NCBI RefSeq assembly: GCF_029011175.1
Contig: NZ_CP118946.1
Span: forward strand, 372,001-436,000
Reading direction: 5' to 3'
Length of the DNA: 64,000 bases
Source of the DNA: Winkia neuii
Lineage (GTDB): Bacteria > Actinomycetota > Actinomycetes > Actinomycetales > Actinomycetaceae
Part shown: positions 9,853 through 19,948 of the stretch, piece after piece
Numbering within the stretch: position 1 is the stretch's first letter
How the letters are laid out: the number at the start of each line of letters is the position of its first letter
Notes under the pieces: model-generated
What the model was told of the DNA's origin: nothing
The model's database searches: none
The model's input: the letters and a program-made list of their open reading frames with translations, nothing else
Program-made: the position numbers and the translations under genes

Positions 9853-12788
9853 GTGCTTGTATTGCTGTCGCTCTTCGTACTGTTCGGGGCGATGGCAGGG
9901 GCCGCAGTAGGACGTTTCTCTGGACGCGGCTATGCAGTGGCTTTTGTTCCCTTTGCCGCCACGGCTATCTGGGCCCTACTCAACACCGGTCGAGCATTCA
10001 CTGCCACGGTGGTCCAGCACCACACGTGGGTGAGCGTGCTAGGGCTAGACCTAGCATTCCGTTTCGATCCCTTGGCGTGGATCATGACCCTGGTAGTTTC
10101 AGGAGTCGGTGCCGCCATAGTCATCTACTGCGCCTTCTACTTTCCGCCTAACGCAGCAGGCAGAGCCCGTTTTGCCGCCACCTTTACCTTCTTCGGCGGA
10201 TCCATGCTGGGCCTGGTGTGGTCTAACCACGCCCTGATGATTTACACCTTCTGGGAACTGACCTCGGTGTTCTCCTTCCTGCTTATCGGCCACCACTACC
10301 GCTCGCGAGCCGCCCGTGCCGCCGCCCGCCAAGCATTCGTGGTAACCACCTTCGGCTCGCTGGCGATGTTCGGCGGGTTCATGATTCTAGGGGCCGGCCC
10401 GGGCGGATCCTTCCAAGTCGATCAACTAGTTGCGCGCGGGGCGGAAGGAACGCTACTGCAAGGCCATCCGGGCACCTTGAACGTCGCCCTCGTGCTGGTA
10501 ATCATCGGCATCCTAACCAAGTCGGCAATGCTGCCATTCCACTTCTGGCTGCCGGCCGCCATGGCCGCCCCGACCCCGGTATCTGCATTTCTGCACGCAG
10601 CCACCCTGGTCAAGGCGGGCGTCTACCTGGCCCTGCGTTTCACCCCCGGTTTTGCGGATGTGCCCGTCTGGTCCTCGCTGCTAACCATCTTCGGTGCCGC
10701 CACGCTGCTAGTTGGTGGCTGGCTGGCCATTAGACAGACAGACCTCAAACGAGTGCTCGCATACGGCACGGTCTCGCAGCTGGGCCTCATAACCGCGCTG
10801 GCAGGCTACGGCAATCGAGCCACGCTGCTGGCCGCCCTCACTTTGGTGCTAGCACACGGCACCTTTAAATCGTGCCTCTTCCTTACTACCGGCACAGTAG
10901 AGAAGATCACCGGATCCCGCGACATTCGCGAACTGTCCGGGGTCGGCCGCACCCACCCGGTGCTGGCCACGATTGGCGGCCTTGCCGCGGCCTCCATGGC
11001 AGGCTTCCCGCTGACGCTCGGTTACCTTGGCAAGGAAGCTGGCATCCACAACCTGCTGCACCAGGGAGCGGCCGGAGTCATCCTGCTAGCGGGCATAGCT
11101 GCTGGTTCCGTCCTAACCGCCGCCTACTCGTTGCGCTGGTGGTTCGGCGCCTTCGGCGGCAAGGAACTGCCAGGACACAGGCTGGCCTCTTTGCTCTCTG
11201 AAAAAGAGGCCCCGGTCGGTTCCTACCCGGCAGCAGCACTAATTGCCGTCCCAGGTTTCCTAGCGGCGATCACAGTGTCGGGCGGGTTCTTCCCCGGCTC
11301 GGTCAACGCTCTGACCGGCCCCCATGCCGACACCCAGCTGGAAGGGTACTTGGCAACTTCCAACGAGGCCGGCCACCTGGCCCTGTGGAGCGGGCTGATG
11401 CCAGCCCTCATCACCGCCCTCATACTGACAGGCGGATATGCCTGCTTCCACTGGCGTGGCAAGGTAATCCGCTTTGCCAAGAAGACGGCACTACCCGAGA
11501 CCTTCCGTGCAGCTAACCTGTATCGGGTAATCATGCGCAACCTAGAGGCGGTAGCTGGTCGAGTCACCTCATTCACCCAGTCCGGCTCGCTGCCACTAGA
11601 CATCTCTATCATCTCGACCGTATTCGCCATTGCTGTGGGCGGGGCACTGTGCTACGCCCTCCCAACCATCAAGTGGGGGCCGGTACGCCTATTCGATTCC
11701 TTCCTGCAAGCGATAGCCATCGCGATTCTTGCCGGGGCCACCATAGTTGTGGTGCGCGCCCGCAGAAGAATGAAGGCCGTACTGGGCCTGGGCGCAATGG
11801 GGTGGGCATGGCAACCCTGTGGGCCGTGCACGGCGCACCCGACCTGGCCCTGACTCAACTGGTAGTAGAAGCCTTCACCATCGTGGTCTTTGTGCTGGTA
11901 CTACGCTTTTTGCCCACCCACTTCACCGACCGGCCGCTCCGCTCTTCGCGCTGGCTGCGACTAATTATCTCCGTGGTGGCCGGCGTGGTTACCTCCGGTG
12001 GGGTGCTGCTTGCGGCGGCCTCCCGCAAAGAAAACCCGGTCTCTGAACTGCTTCCCGACGAAGTCTTGCAATTCGGCTACGGCCACAACATCGTAAACGT
12101 CATCCTGGTAGACGTGCGCGCATGGGACACCGTCGGCGAACTATCCGTACTACTAATCGCAGTTACCGGGGTTACCGCCTTGATCTTCCGCTCCGGCCTA
12201 ATTAGCCGGCTGACAGTATCTGCGCCCTCGCTGCGTTCCAGCGTGGCAAAGGCGGCAAGCCGTACCAGCACCAACTCTCGTTGGCTGGCAGGGGCCTCCG
12301 CCCTCGAAGAAGACCGACGGTCGCTGATGCTAGAGGTAGCAGCCCGAATCCTGTACCCCACGTTGCTGGTGGCCTCCGTCTGGCTACTACTAGTAGGACA
12401 CAACTCGCCCGGCGGCGGTTTTGCCGGCGGAATGCTAGCCGCCTCGGCACTGTCGATCCGCTACCTGGCAGGTGGGCATTACGAACTGACACTGGCGGCG
12501 CCATTTAGCCCCGGCGCAATCCTTGGACTGGGACTAACCATTGCCGCAGCTGCCGGGCTTGCCCCGGTGCTCGCAGGGGGAGCGCCCTTCCAAACCCTGC
12601 CCGTCGACATTCTCTTCGGCCCGCTCGGCACCGTCCACTTCACCACTGCTATGGGGCTAGATATTGGCGTGTACCTGGTGGTTCTGGGGCTGGCTGTAGA
12701 CATTCTTGGGGCACTGGGCGCCGCCCTCGACCACGACGAAGAACAGGGCGTGCAACTAGTTAGCTCCAGAAAGGGGAAGACAAAGTGA
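9853..12788 (+). CDS. mnhA: Na+/H+ antiporter subunit MnhA (MrpA) with fused MnhB domain (frameshifted in this sequence)
   Basis: The N-terminal two thirds is a NuoL-like proton-pumping subunit with many membrane helices, including FWELTSVFSFLLIGHHY and the GYLGKEAG block. The C-terminal part, beginning near MLEVAARILYPTLL, is the MnhB domain (GHNSPGGGFAGG), as in fused actinobacterial MrpAB. With the other subunits it exchanges cytoplasmic Na+ or other cations for protons. The frame breaks at the GGGG run at 11799-11802: upstream ends at AVLGLGAMG, and the next frame continues with VGMATLWAVHGAPDLALTQ. One extra G restores about 978 residues. The start is GTG at 9853, five bases after AAAGGAG; the earlier GTG at 9847 overlaps that ribosome site. 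Confidence 0.88.
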
Positions 12789-13264
12789 TTCCCACTTTGG
12801 GTCTGGTTTTGCTAGCCGGCGTACTGGTTGGTGCCGGTGTCTACCTGGTAACCGATCGCACTTTCACCCGCATCGTCATCGGGCTGGCCCTGATCGGCAA
12901 CGGATCGAACATTGCCTTGTTAGCAGCAGGTGGAGCCGCCGGAGCGCCCCCAATTCTAGGCACCGACGCCCTCTCGTCCATTGCCGATCCGCTGCCACAA
13001 GCCATGATCTTGACTTCGATCGTTATCACCATGGCCACCACCGCGTTCATGCTGGCGTTGGCATTCCGCGAATGGATTCTTACCGGCGGTGACGAGGTTG
13101 TGGACGACGTTGAAGACCGCCGTCTAGCAAGGCGTGCAGCTACCGGCCGTGGCAGCGAACGCATCGAAGACGCTCCCGAGACCGAGGACGAAGATTCCGG
13201 CCAGGACGAAGACCAAGCAGACCGCGACGACAAAGATGAAGCAGAAGGGGAGGATGCCAAGTGA
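12785..13264 (+). CDS. mnhC: Na+/H+ antiporter subunit MnhC (MrpC)
   Basis: This NuoK-like subunit has 159 residues. Three hydrophobic helices fill residues 1-100, with the family element IGLALIGNGSNIALL and the DPLPQAMILTSIVI block that precedes the last helix. The remaining 55 or so residues form a very acidic, charged tail (Glu, Asp, Lys), longer than in most MrpC proteins and probably cytoplasmic. It is a structural membrane subunit of the Mrp antiporter. The GTG start overlaps the mnhA stop by four bases, and its own stop overlaps mnhD, so the operon is translationally coupled. Confidence 0.92.
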   Translation: MIPTLGLVLLAGVLVGAGVYLVTDRTFTRIVIGLALIGNGSNIALLAAGGAAGAPPILGTDALSSIADPLPQAMILTSIVITMATTAFMLALAFREWILTGGDEVVDDVEDRRLARRAATGRGSERIEDAPETEDEDSGQDEDQADRDDKDEAEGEDAK

Positions 13265-14915
13265 CCTGGTTACTGCCCATTCCCGTCATTGCGCCGCTAC
13301 TAGCTGCAGGACTATCGCTCGTACTTGGTCGCTTCCGCCGCACCCAATTGTCCGTTACCGTCATTGCGTTGGCCGGGTCGTTGGCGGCGGCAATCGCCAT
13401 GGCGTTCGAAGCCGACACCGCCCCCATGGTGCTCGACGTCGGCTCATGGGCTGCCCCGGTTGGGGTCTCGCTGGTTGCGGACCGGCTTACCCTAATGATG
13501 CTGATCGTGTCGCTGATAGTGACTGTGGGCGTGCTGATCTACTCGTCCTCGCAGTCGGTATCCCGCGACGAGTCGGCCTCCCCAATGCCCGTCTATTACC
13601 CCTCCTACCTGGTGCTTTCTGCGGGCGTGTCGGATGCGTTCCTGGCTGGGGACCTGTTCAACCTGTACATCGGCTTCGAGATTTTGTTGGCGGCCTCCTT
13701 CGTACTGATCACCTTGGGAGGCACCCGGTCCAGGGTGCGTTCCGGCACCGTGTACGTCGTGGTTTCCCTATTTTCCTCTGCCGTTTTCTTGATCGGCATA
13801 GCCTTCACATACGCCGCTGTGGGAACGGTCAACATGGCGCAGCTGGCAATCCGCCTGTCGGAACTTCCAGAACCCACCCGCATCCTGTTGCAGGCCACTT
13901 TCCTGGTTGCCTTTGGGATCAAGGCGGCAATCTTCCCACTGTCGGCATGGCTACCTGACTCTTACCCGACAGCTCCCGCCCCGGTCACGGCCGTGTTCGC
14001 CGGCCTGCTTACCAAGGTGGGTGTCTACGCCATTATTCGCACTCAGTTCCTGCTGTTCCCAGGCGGAGCGCTGGATACCATCTTGGCCGTCCTCGGCATG
14101 TTCACCATGATCGTGGGAATTTTGGGTGCGATCGCCCAGGACGACATAAAACGTATGGTGTCCTTTACCCTTGTTTCGCACATCGGTTTCATGATCTGGG
14201 GCATTTCGTTGTCTTCGGAGGCCGGCCTTGGCGCCGCTATCGTGTACGCCGCCCACCACATTTTGGTGCAGACTACGCTATTCCTGATCGTAGGCCTCAT
14301 GCAGTACCTGGGCGGAACTACTTCGCTTGCCAAACTGGGTGGCCTGGCCGGAAAGTCTCCGTTCTTGGCGGGCATGTTCTTGATCGTGGCATTCAACTTG
14401 GTCGGCATCCCTCCGCTGACCGGTTTCTTGGGGAAGGTGGGCCTCGCCCGCGCTTCGGTACTTGCCGGCACTGGGCGCGGTTGGGCGCTGCTCGCGGCTG
14501 GCCTAGTCGCGTCGATGCTCACCCTGTACGTGGTGGTCAAGGCCTGGTCCATGGCGTTTTGGCAGCCTAGCGAGGGCGAGAAACAACTCAAGGCTGAAAG
14601 CGCTCCTTGCCGAAGGCAATGGTAGTAGCCACTGCAGGCCTACTGCTAGTGCAGGTGGCGATGGCCGGGGGAATGAACATTATTTACGGATATGCCGAAA
14701 GAGCCGCTGTCGATCTGAAAGCGCGCACGCCCTACCTCAATGCCGTCCTCGGCCAGGATGGGCGAGGCAGCGGGCACTCATCTGACGTGGTGCGTCGCAG
14801 TGATTTCGACGTTCTGCCCCCGCACACGCAGCGGCCGCAAGTTCTGCCCGCGCCGCTCCGCCTGGATTTTGATACCGACACTCGCGAGCGGGTACGCGTA
14901 GGGGAGGACCAATGA
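13261..14915 (+). CDS. mnhD: Na+/H+ antiporter subunit MnhD (MrpD), frameshifted in this sequence
   Basis: A NuoN/NuoM-like pumping subunit with about 14 helices. Recognisable blocks include AGDLFNLYIGFE, KAAIFPLSAWLPDSYPTAP and the GIPPLTGFLGK element. The first frame (13261-14625) ends in a nonsense tail after EGEKQLKAES. The true C-terminus, LPKAMVVATAGLLLVQVAMAGG and onward, lies in the next frame to 14915, so one base is missing around 14601-14610. Repaired, the protein has about 551 residues. The extra charged C-terminal stretch of about 60 residues is not typical of the family. The GTG start overlaps mnhC, and the stop overlaps mnhE. Confidence 0.87.
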
Positions 14916-15430
14916 GGATGATTCGGAATACTTCCTGGAAGATGACCCTGTGGCTGCTGCTGGTGTGGCTCGTTCTGTTCCGGTCTATCGAACCCGTAGT
15001 AATCATTGGGGGTATCCTGGTTGCGCTGCTAGTGCAGTGGGTGGGGCCGATGATGCGAGTGGGAGCCCTGGGCAGGATTAGGTTTGTGCCCCTGCTGGCT
15101 CTAATCGCGCGTTTCGCCTGGGACATGTTCATGTCCGCCCTCCACGTGTCAAAGCTGATCGTCACCGGCAAGCGGTATCGCAGCGGCTTCGTTTCCATCA
15201 ACCTTGGTGCCGTAAGCGACATGGAGTTGATGATCAGCGCGGCCATGACTTCTTTGGTTCCGGGCACGCTCGTAATTGACGTGAATAGGCACGAAAGCGA
15301 CGCCGACGGTTCCATGTACTTGCACGTGATTGACATGGAAGCCTCCGGCGGCGAGCGTGGAGTGCGCGAAATGATTACCAAACAGACCGCGCGTATTGGA
15401 CGTGCCCTACCCAGGCCACAGGAGGACTAA
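14912..15430 (+). CDS. mnhE: Na+/H+ antiporter subunit MnhE (MrpE)
   Basis: The 172-residue product has two closely spaced N-terminal helices followed by the MrpE soluble domain. The family block LGAVSDMELMISAAMTSLVPGTLVIDV is followed by YLHVIDME near the end, both diagnostic. MrpE is needed for assembly or full activity of the antiporter. The ATG overlaps the mnhD stop by four bases, and the stop codon shares one base with the mnhF start, so it sits in the middle of a coupled operon. Confidence 0.92.
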   Translation: MRMIRNTSWKMTLWLLLVWLVLFRSIEPVVIIGGILVALLVQWVGPMMRVGALGRIRFVPLLALIARFAWDMFMSALHVSKLIVTGKRYRSGFVSINLGAVSDMELMISAAMTSLVPGTLVIDVNRHESDADGSMYLHVIDMEASGGERGVREMITKQTARIGRALPRPQED

Positions 15431-15861
15431 TGCAATTCGTGCTCGTTGCAGCCGGCGGATTCTTGGCCCTGGCCGTGCTGCTGACCCTATACCGGTTAGA
15501 AAAAGGCCCTTCGCTGGCTGACAGAGCGATCGCCACCGATCTAATGACTGCGGTGCTGGTGGGTGTGATTGCAGTGTGCGCCGCCCTCTTCGAACGCGAT
15601 GATCTGCAGCCACTGCTGGTAATTGTGGCGCTGGTTGGTTTTATCTCCTCGGCTACGATCGGGCGCATTGCCCGCCACGGCGGGGAAGAAAACCGCAGAG
15701 TCATCTCTGCTGCCGAAGAAAAGGCACGTGAGCGTCGCTTGCAGGCAGAAGAAATGAAGGCACAGCGTGCCGAGGGCGAAGAAACCTCCCACCTGACCCC
15801 TGAACAGATAGCGAAGGCGCAAGACGAACAGGAAGCAAAGGCGAAGGGGGAAGGCAAATGA
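15430..15861 (+). CDS. mnhF: Na+/H+ antiporter subunit MnhF (MrpF) with charged C-terminal extension
   Basis: Residues 1-85 form the usual three-helix MrpF core, including the blocks YRLEKGPSLADRAIATDL and ALVGFISSATIGR. The usual family length is about 85-95 residues. Here the protein continues to 143 with a highly charged, predicted helical tail rich in Glu, Lys, Ala and Gln, starting near EEKARERR. The tail could reach into the cytoplasm and bind a partner or regulate the complex; that is inference. The start shares one base with the mnhE stop, and the stop overlaps mnhG. Confidence 0.9.
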   Translation: MQFVLVAAGGFLALAVLLTLYRLEKGPSLADRAIATDLMTAVLVGVIAVCAALFERDDLQPLLVIVALVGFISSATIGRIARHGGEENRRVISAAEEKARERRLQAEEMKAQRAEGEETSHLTPEQIAKAQDEQEAKAKGEGK

Positions 15862-16214
15862 TCGTCCTCGAATGGTCAGGGGCTATAATCATGCTGGCCG
15901 GTGCTATTTGGATCTGCATTTCTGCCCTGGGGATCGCCCGGTGGAAAGACACGCTCTCGCGCATGCACGCTGCCACTAAACCCCAACTCTTTGCTTTTGC
16001 GGTAATGATGATCGGGCTCGCCCTTTACATGCACACTTTGCAGTGGGTGGTGCTGGTCATCCTGGCAATCGGTCTGCAGGCAATCGCGACCCCGGTGGCA
16101 GCTCAGGTGCTGGGTCACGCCAGGGTCAAAGAGATGCGCACGAAGGTAGATCGGCAGGCCGCAGAAAACATGGGAAATGATGGGCACTCGGCCCCAAAGC
16201 GTGAAAAACTATAG
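15858..16214 (+). CDS. mnhG: Na+/H+ antiporter subunit MnhG (MrpG)
   Basis: A small membrane subunit of 118 residues with three helices. The MrpG signature GIARWKDTLSRMHAATKPQ follows the first helix. A charged tail of about 25 residues follows the last helix. MrpG is the last conserved subunit of group 2 Mrp antiporters (order A/B, C, D, E, F, G as here). The ATG overlaps the mnhF stop by four bases. The next gene starts 14 bases downstream with its own ribosome site. Confidence 0.92.
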   Translation: MIVLEWSGAIIMLAGAIWICISALGIARWKDTLSRMHAATKPQLFAFAVMMIGLALYMHTLQWVVLVILAIGLQAIATPVAAQVLGHARVKEMRTKVDRQAAENMGNDGHSAPKREKL

Positions 16215-16228
16215 GCCTAGGAGGAAAC

Positions 16229-16501
16229 ATGGATATTGGTTGGAAAGTAGCAAGTGCAGCATCGGTTGCAGGGGCCGGGTTTGTGGCCGATCGTCTGATC
16301 GACTTGATCTGGAAGGGATTCACCGGTCATAAGCCCCCGCGCGGTAGCGAGGACGAAGCCGTAGCTAACATGCTCGAAGTAGCCCTCTTCGGGGCCCTGT
16401 CGGGACTTACCGTGGCACTCATCCAGCGTCTGGCCGTGCGTGGTACCTCCAAATGGTATGGCGGCAAGAACAAGAACGCTTTAGCAAACTCCCAAAAGTA
16501 A
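16229..16501 (+). CDS. DUF4235 small membrane protein
   Basis: This 90-residue protein begins MDIGWKVASAASVAGAGFVADRL, continues with a WKGFTGHKPP loop and has a second hydrophobic helix, all typical of the DUF4235 family of actinobacteria. Function is unknown. A strong AGGAGG-type ribosome site at about 16218-16223 fixes the start. It follows mnhG closely and is probably cotranscribed with the antiporter. It ends directly against the stop codon of the convergent gene at 16502, with no spacer and no visible terminator. Confidence 0.85.
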   Translation: MDIGWKVASAASVAGAGFVADRLIDLIWKGFTGHKPPRGSEDEAVANMLEVALFGALSGLTVALIQRLAVRGTSKWYGGKNKNALANSQK

Positions 16502-18079
16502 CTACAGCGAACCTGCCAGGCATACTGCCACCACTTTCGGGTCATAGATGGAAGATTGCACTGAAATCATGGTGCGTGCTGCCCGGTTGACCCTGCAGGA
16601 GTCAGTGAGGGTGTCCACGTCGGCATCTCGGGGCACCTGATCGGTGGTGACGACGCTCAGTATTTCTTGGGTGCCCTCAACCTGGCAGTTAGCTTTCATC
16701 ATGGTCACGTCCGCAGATTCGGTGGAGATGCGTTGCACTAGCACGCAGCTGCCAGCCGGCAATGGGGCGTGACCTTCTATTTTCTTAGTTACTTTTGGGG
16801 CGGTGAGCTTAGCTGTCTTACCGTAGCCGGGCGCGAGCACAATCTGCCCGTTAGTACCCGAGACCGTGATTCTTCCCTGGGTAGTGTCCAGGCGGGGCGC
16901 ATCTCCTACCCGCTCCGGCGAGGTCCATGTTGCCTTACCGTCCTTCACTACGGACACCTCGCCCTGTTTGGAGACGGCTAGGGTGCCGAGCTTACTGGCG
17001 GTTCCCTGCGCCAGTGGCTGCTCGAACCTCCAGTCCAGATGCCCGTCGTTGCCGACTTGGACCAGGCCGGCATCGACGCCCATCGCCAGCCCGGCAGAAT
17101 TGTGGGCAATAAACGTGGGGGCACCAGAAAAAACGGCCCTGTCCGCGCGAAATAGCGGATTGCCTAGCTTGCCATTCTTGAAGTGGTGCGGCACCTTGTC
17201 CAGTAGCGCTACCGGGGGAACGTGCGAGTCTGTTGTGCGGGGGAGCACCAGGTGTTCCGGAAGGTCGGCCACCTTGTCGCCGATCAGCGCCGCTCCTCTA
17301 TTGCAATTGGGAAATGGCGAAATGTAAACGTCGGATCCGGACAGTAGCGGGTAGCCGGAACTGCGCAGCAGCACACGTTTAGGTTCTACCACGTCGACCG
17401 TCCCGTTTACCGATACTACTGCCCGGTTAGGTCCAAGCGTTTTAGCCATGTTCGGGGTGATCGGCGTGGCCGAGGCCGTAGGGCACCGATTCGCTTTGGG
17501 TTCGTCTTTTGGCCAGGGCAGCGACACAAGTTCCCCGTTCAAGTCGACCTGCGCATATTTGCCCTTCGGCAGGGCCAGCAGGATATTTCCTTCCAATGCG
17601 GCTACGGCTTCCGCTTTGGTGGGCATGGAAAAAAGCCACCGGGCCTTACCCGTATTCGCATCGACAAGCAGAAGACGCGACCCCTCGGTAGAAGAAGACA
17701 GGCAGGCGAAAGTTTGGCCGGTAATCGGTGAGGTGGTACATGCAGATAGTGCCGTCTTCGTCTGGAGTTGCCACGAAACGTCCCGGTCTAACCGCATCAA
17801 TATGGTCTGGCCATGATTCCTAGCAAGACCGATGGTGGCTTCTCCGATTCGGGCGGGGCCAGCTGGCGAACCCTTCCCGAACAACGGAAGGAAAGCGGAT
17901 ACCCCCACATTCTTTGCGGATATAGAGGAGGCGACGTGCACCTTCGCCTTGGCAGGATGGGCGCGCTGGTAGGCGCTAATAGCGAGCGCAAGTAAGGCTA
18001 TTACTACTGCCCCCACAATAATCGTGAGCGCTATCCGCGAGGCCCTCCTTCCCGCCGGTGGAGGCGAAGCATGCGACAT
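16502..18079 (-). CDS. Membrane-anchored beta-propeller-like protein, function unknown
   Basis: A 525-residue protein with a short cytoplasmic start, one transmembrane helix at about residues 15-38, and a long extracytoplasmic part. Repeated strand-rich segments resemble PQQ or WD-type propeller blades (for example LLLVDANTGKARWLF, then similar D-G-x-W segments). Several Cys residues, spaced in pairs, could form disulfides outside the cell. I infer a surface-exposed propeller with no visible catalytic motif. The ATG overlaps the stop of the DUF4921 gene by one base, so the two form an operon. DUF4921 is upstream. Confidence 0.75.
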   Translation of the reverse strand: MSHASPPPAGRRASRIALTIIVGAVVIALLALAISAYQRAHPAKAKVHVASSISAKNVGVSAFLPLFGKGSPAGPARIGEATIGLARNHGQTILMRLDRDVSWQLQTKTALSACTTSPITGQTFACLSSSTEGSRLLLVDANTGKARWLFSMPTKAEAVAALEGNILLALPKGKYAQVDLNGELVSLPWPKDEPKANRCPTASATPITPNMAKTLGPNRAVVSVNGTVDVVEPKRVLLRSSGYPLLSGSDVYISPFPNCNRGAALIGDKVADLPEHLVLPRTTDSHVPPVALLDKVPHHFKNGKLGNPLFRADRAVFSGAPTFIAHNSAGLAMGVDAGLVQVGNDGHLDWRFEQPLAQGTASKLGTLAVSKQGEVSVVKDGKATWTSPERVGDAPRLDTTQGRITVSGTNGQIVLAPGYGKTAKLTAPKVTKKIEGHAPLPAGSCVLVQRISTESADVTMMKANCQVEGTQEILSVVTTDQVPRDADVDTLTDSCRVNRAARTMISVQSSIYDPKVVAVCLAGSL

Positions 18080-19395
18080 TATCCTCTAAGCAAGGACGGA
18101 TCGACCTTGCATTCCTTTCCTAGCCTCATAGGGGCGATCAGGCCCTTCTCGCGCAGGTCGTACAGCTTGCCCAGGACCCGGTCGCGAACTCCCCATGGAT
18201 CAATAGTGTTCAAATAGATGCGGGTGCCGCCCTCGAACCCGGCAAGGGTAGAGATGCGCCACTTGACCAGAATCCGCCAGCGCAACGGCGAAGCTACCGA
18301 GGCCGGACGGTGGTACCACTCCTCGTTGCACGGCACATCCGGGCCGGTAGCGGCGTGCACGGCGTGCAGTATGTCAGAGACTCCCCGTACCTGTTCAGGT
18401 GCGGCCTCCCAGGGGTTCACCGGATCCCCGAGCGCCCACACCGCCACCGTGGGGAAGCGGTGGCCAATGCCAGAGAGCGCCACCGCGTAATCATTCTGCG
18501 CCAATATCAGGTCGCGGGAAGCCCCCACGGACAAGATATCGTCATAAATGTGCGGAGTGCGGCGGAGCCTGTCCATTTCGGCCTCGATCTGTACCGGGCG
18601 TTCATCGATAGCGACCAGCTGCTTGTGCAGGTGATCAAACGAGGCCCCAGCGGGCTTGCGCCAATTCTGGAAGGCCGCCACATAGCGCACTGCCGGATCC
18701 AAACCATACAAGTCACCCATGGAATCGCAGGTGAACTGGGTGTAGGCAGCATGCTCGTCCGGGGTGAGCGTGCCCGAGGACGCCAGTTGGGAATCGTTAG
18801 TAGCCCCATCCACGAAGTGGCGGCGCGCCACAATCACGTCGTGCCCGCCCGTGAAGAAGCCCATTGCCTGTGGCATCAGTTCCTCATCGCGTTGCGACTC
18901 GATCTTCTTCTCGGGAACGCCGTAGGCGCGCAGCCGGGCCTTTAGAATCCGCATAACGTGGTCGTAGCCCACCGACGAGGAAAGGTAACGAGCCATCCGT
19001 TCGCGCTCCTGGGTACTGGGCTGGTGGCCGTGGTTTAGCGCCCAGTAGTTTGCAGAGACGATCTCAAAAAGATTGGGAATTCGGCGAAACTGGGCAACTT
19101 CATCTTCGAGTTCCTCGGCCGAAACCCCAACCTGCTTGACCCACTTTCCGTCCCGCAGAACGATCCTGTCCTTTTCGGGTGGGGTCTCAAAGTATCTGCG
19201 GGAGCAAAATGCGCAGTGGGCGCCTTCCTTGGCTGGATCCAACGGCTTAGGGTCCTGCTGCGGCACAGCCAGAGGGCGATGCCCCCTGCCAGGGACCGTC
19301 CATACTTCAGTGCCCGTCAGCATGTTCTTCTGTTTAACCGTCCCGTCCTGCATGGCAGTGAGCGCGGACGAAAACTCGTTCTTCGATGAACTCAT
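18079..19395 (-). CDS. DUF4921 protein, galactose-1-phosphate uridylyltransferase-like (HIT superfamily)
   Basis: The 438-residue product matches DUF4921 proteins of Actinobacteria. CAFCSRRY near residue 61 looks like a zinc CxxC pair. The block GASFDHLHKQLVAID resembles the histidine triad region of GalT-like nucleotidyl transferases, with the His-Leu-His pair as probable active site. A phosphorolytic or uridylyltransferase activity is an inference; the substrate is not known. The ATG at 19395 has only a weak ribosome site. It is first in a two-gene minus-strand operon with the propeller protein and is followed without a gap. Confidence 0.8.
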   Translation of the reverse strand: MSSSKNEFSSALTAMQDGTVKQKNMLTGTEVWTVPGRGHRPLAVPQQDPKPLDPAKEGAHCAFCSRRYFETPPEKDRIVLRDGKWVKQVGVSAEELEDEVAQFRRIPNLFEIVSANYWALNHGHQPSTQERERMARYLSSSVGYDHVMRILKARLRAYGVPEKKIESQRDEELMPQAMGFFTGGHDVIVARRHFVDGATNDSQLASSGTLTPDEHAAYTQFTCDSMGDLYGLDPAVRYVAAFQNWRKPAGASFDHLHKQLVAIDERPVQIEAEMDRLRRTPHIYDDILSVGASRDLILAQNDYAVALSGIGHRFPTVAVWALGDPVNPWEAAPEQVRGVSDILHAVHAATGPDVPCNEEWYHRPASVASPLRWRILVKWRISTLAGFEGGTRIYLNTIDPWGVRDRVLGKLYDLREKGLIAPMRLGKECKVDPSLLRG

Positions 19396-19459
19396 GCTTT
19401 AACCCTATAGGCAAATAGTCATGAATACGTATGTAGGAAGGGGGAAGCGCTAATCCGGC

Positions 19460-19858
19460 TTACAGCCAACCCTGAGCTTGCTTAGACAGGTCCCGCAGCA
19501 GTTCAATCGCGTCGTCGGTCATCCGCTTGGGAACGAAAATGTGGTCGTGGTAGAAGCCGGCAATCACGTTGCACGGGATAGAACGGGCAGACAGCGCCTG
19601 TGCTACAGCCGAAGTAAGCCCTACCGCCTGCGGTGACGATTCAACCCGCAAAGTAATACGCGTATAGATATCAGTGATCTGGTACCCGGCTGCTTCTGCA
19701 TCCTCGCGGGCAATGACACAGGTAGTGCCTTCGTCCTCGGCAACCGTGGCAAAGACATGAACGTCCTTGGGGATCCTAGAAGAGACAAGGTAGATGTATT
19801 CTCCCTGGATCTTCGCGTCAAGGCGGGCAAGCATCTGGTCTAAATTAATCGGACTCAC
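19460..19858 (-). CDS. ACT domain protein
   Basis: About 132 residues with an ACT-like ligand-binding fold: strand GEYIYLVSS, then TCVIAREDAEAAGY, then ITLRVESS...VGLTSAVAQALS and FYHDHIFVP. Small stand-alone ACT proteins of this type probably sense amino acids, but no ligand can be assigned. The frame is open upstream to 19981, but a strong terminator hairpin at 19949-19977 lies inside that extension. The GTG at 19858 (VSPINLDQM) therefore fits better, and the ATG eight codons further in is also possible. No strong ribosome site is seen for either. Confidence 0.75.
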   Translation of the reverse strand: MSPINLDQMLARLDAKIQGEYIYLVSSRIPKDVHVFATVAEDEGTTCVIAREDAEAAGYQITDIYTRITLRVESSPQAVGLTSAVAQALSARSIPCNVIAGFYHDHIFVPKRMTDDAIELLRDLSKQAQGWL

Positions 19859-19948
19859 TGAACCAAAGATAACGGGAAAATTGCTTAGGCGCCATAGTGA
19901 TTCCAAAGGGCGAAAAGCTAGCAATAATAGGGCATTTTGGGCATGAAA

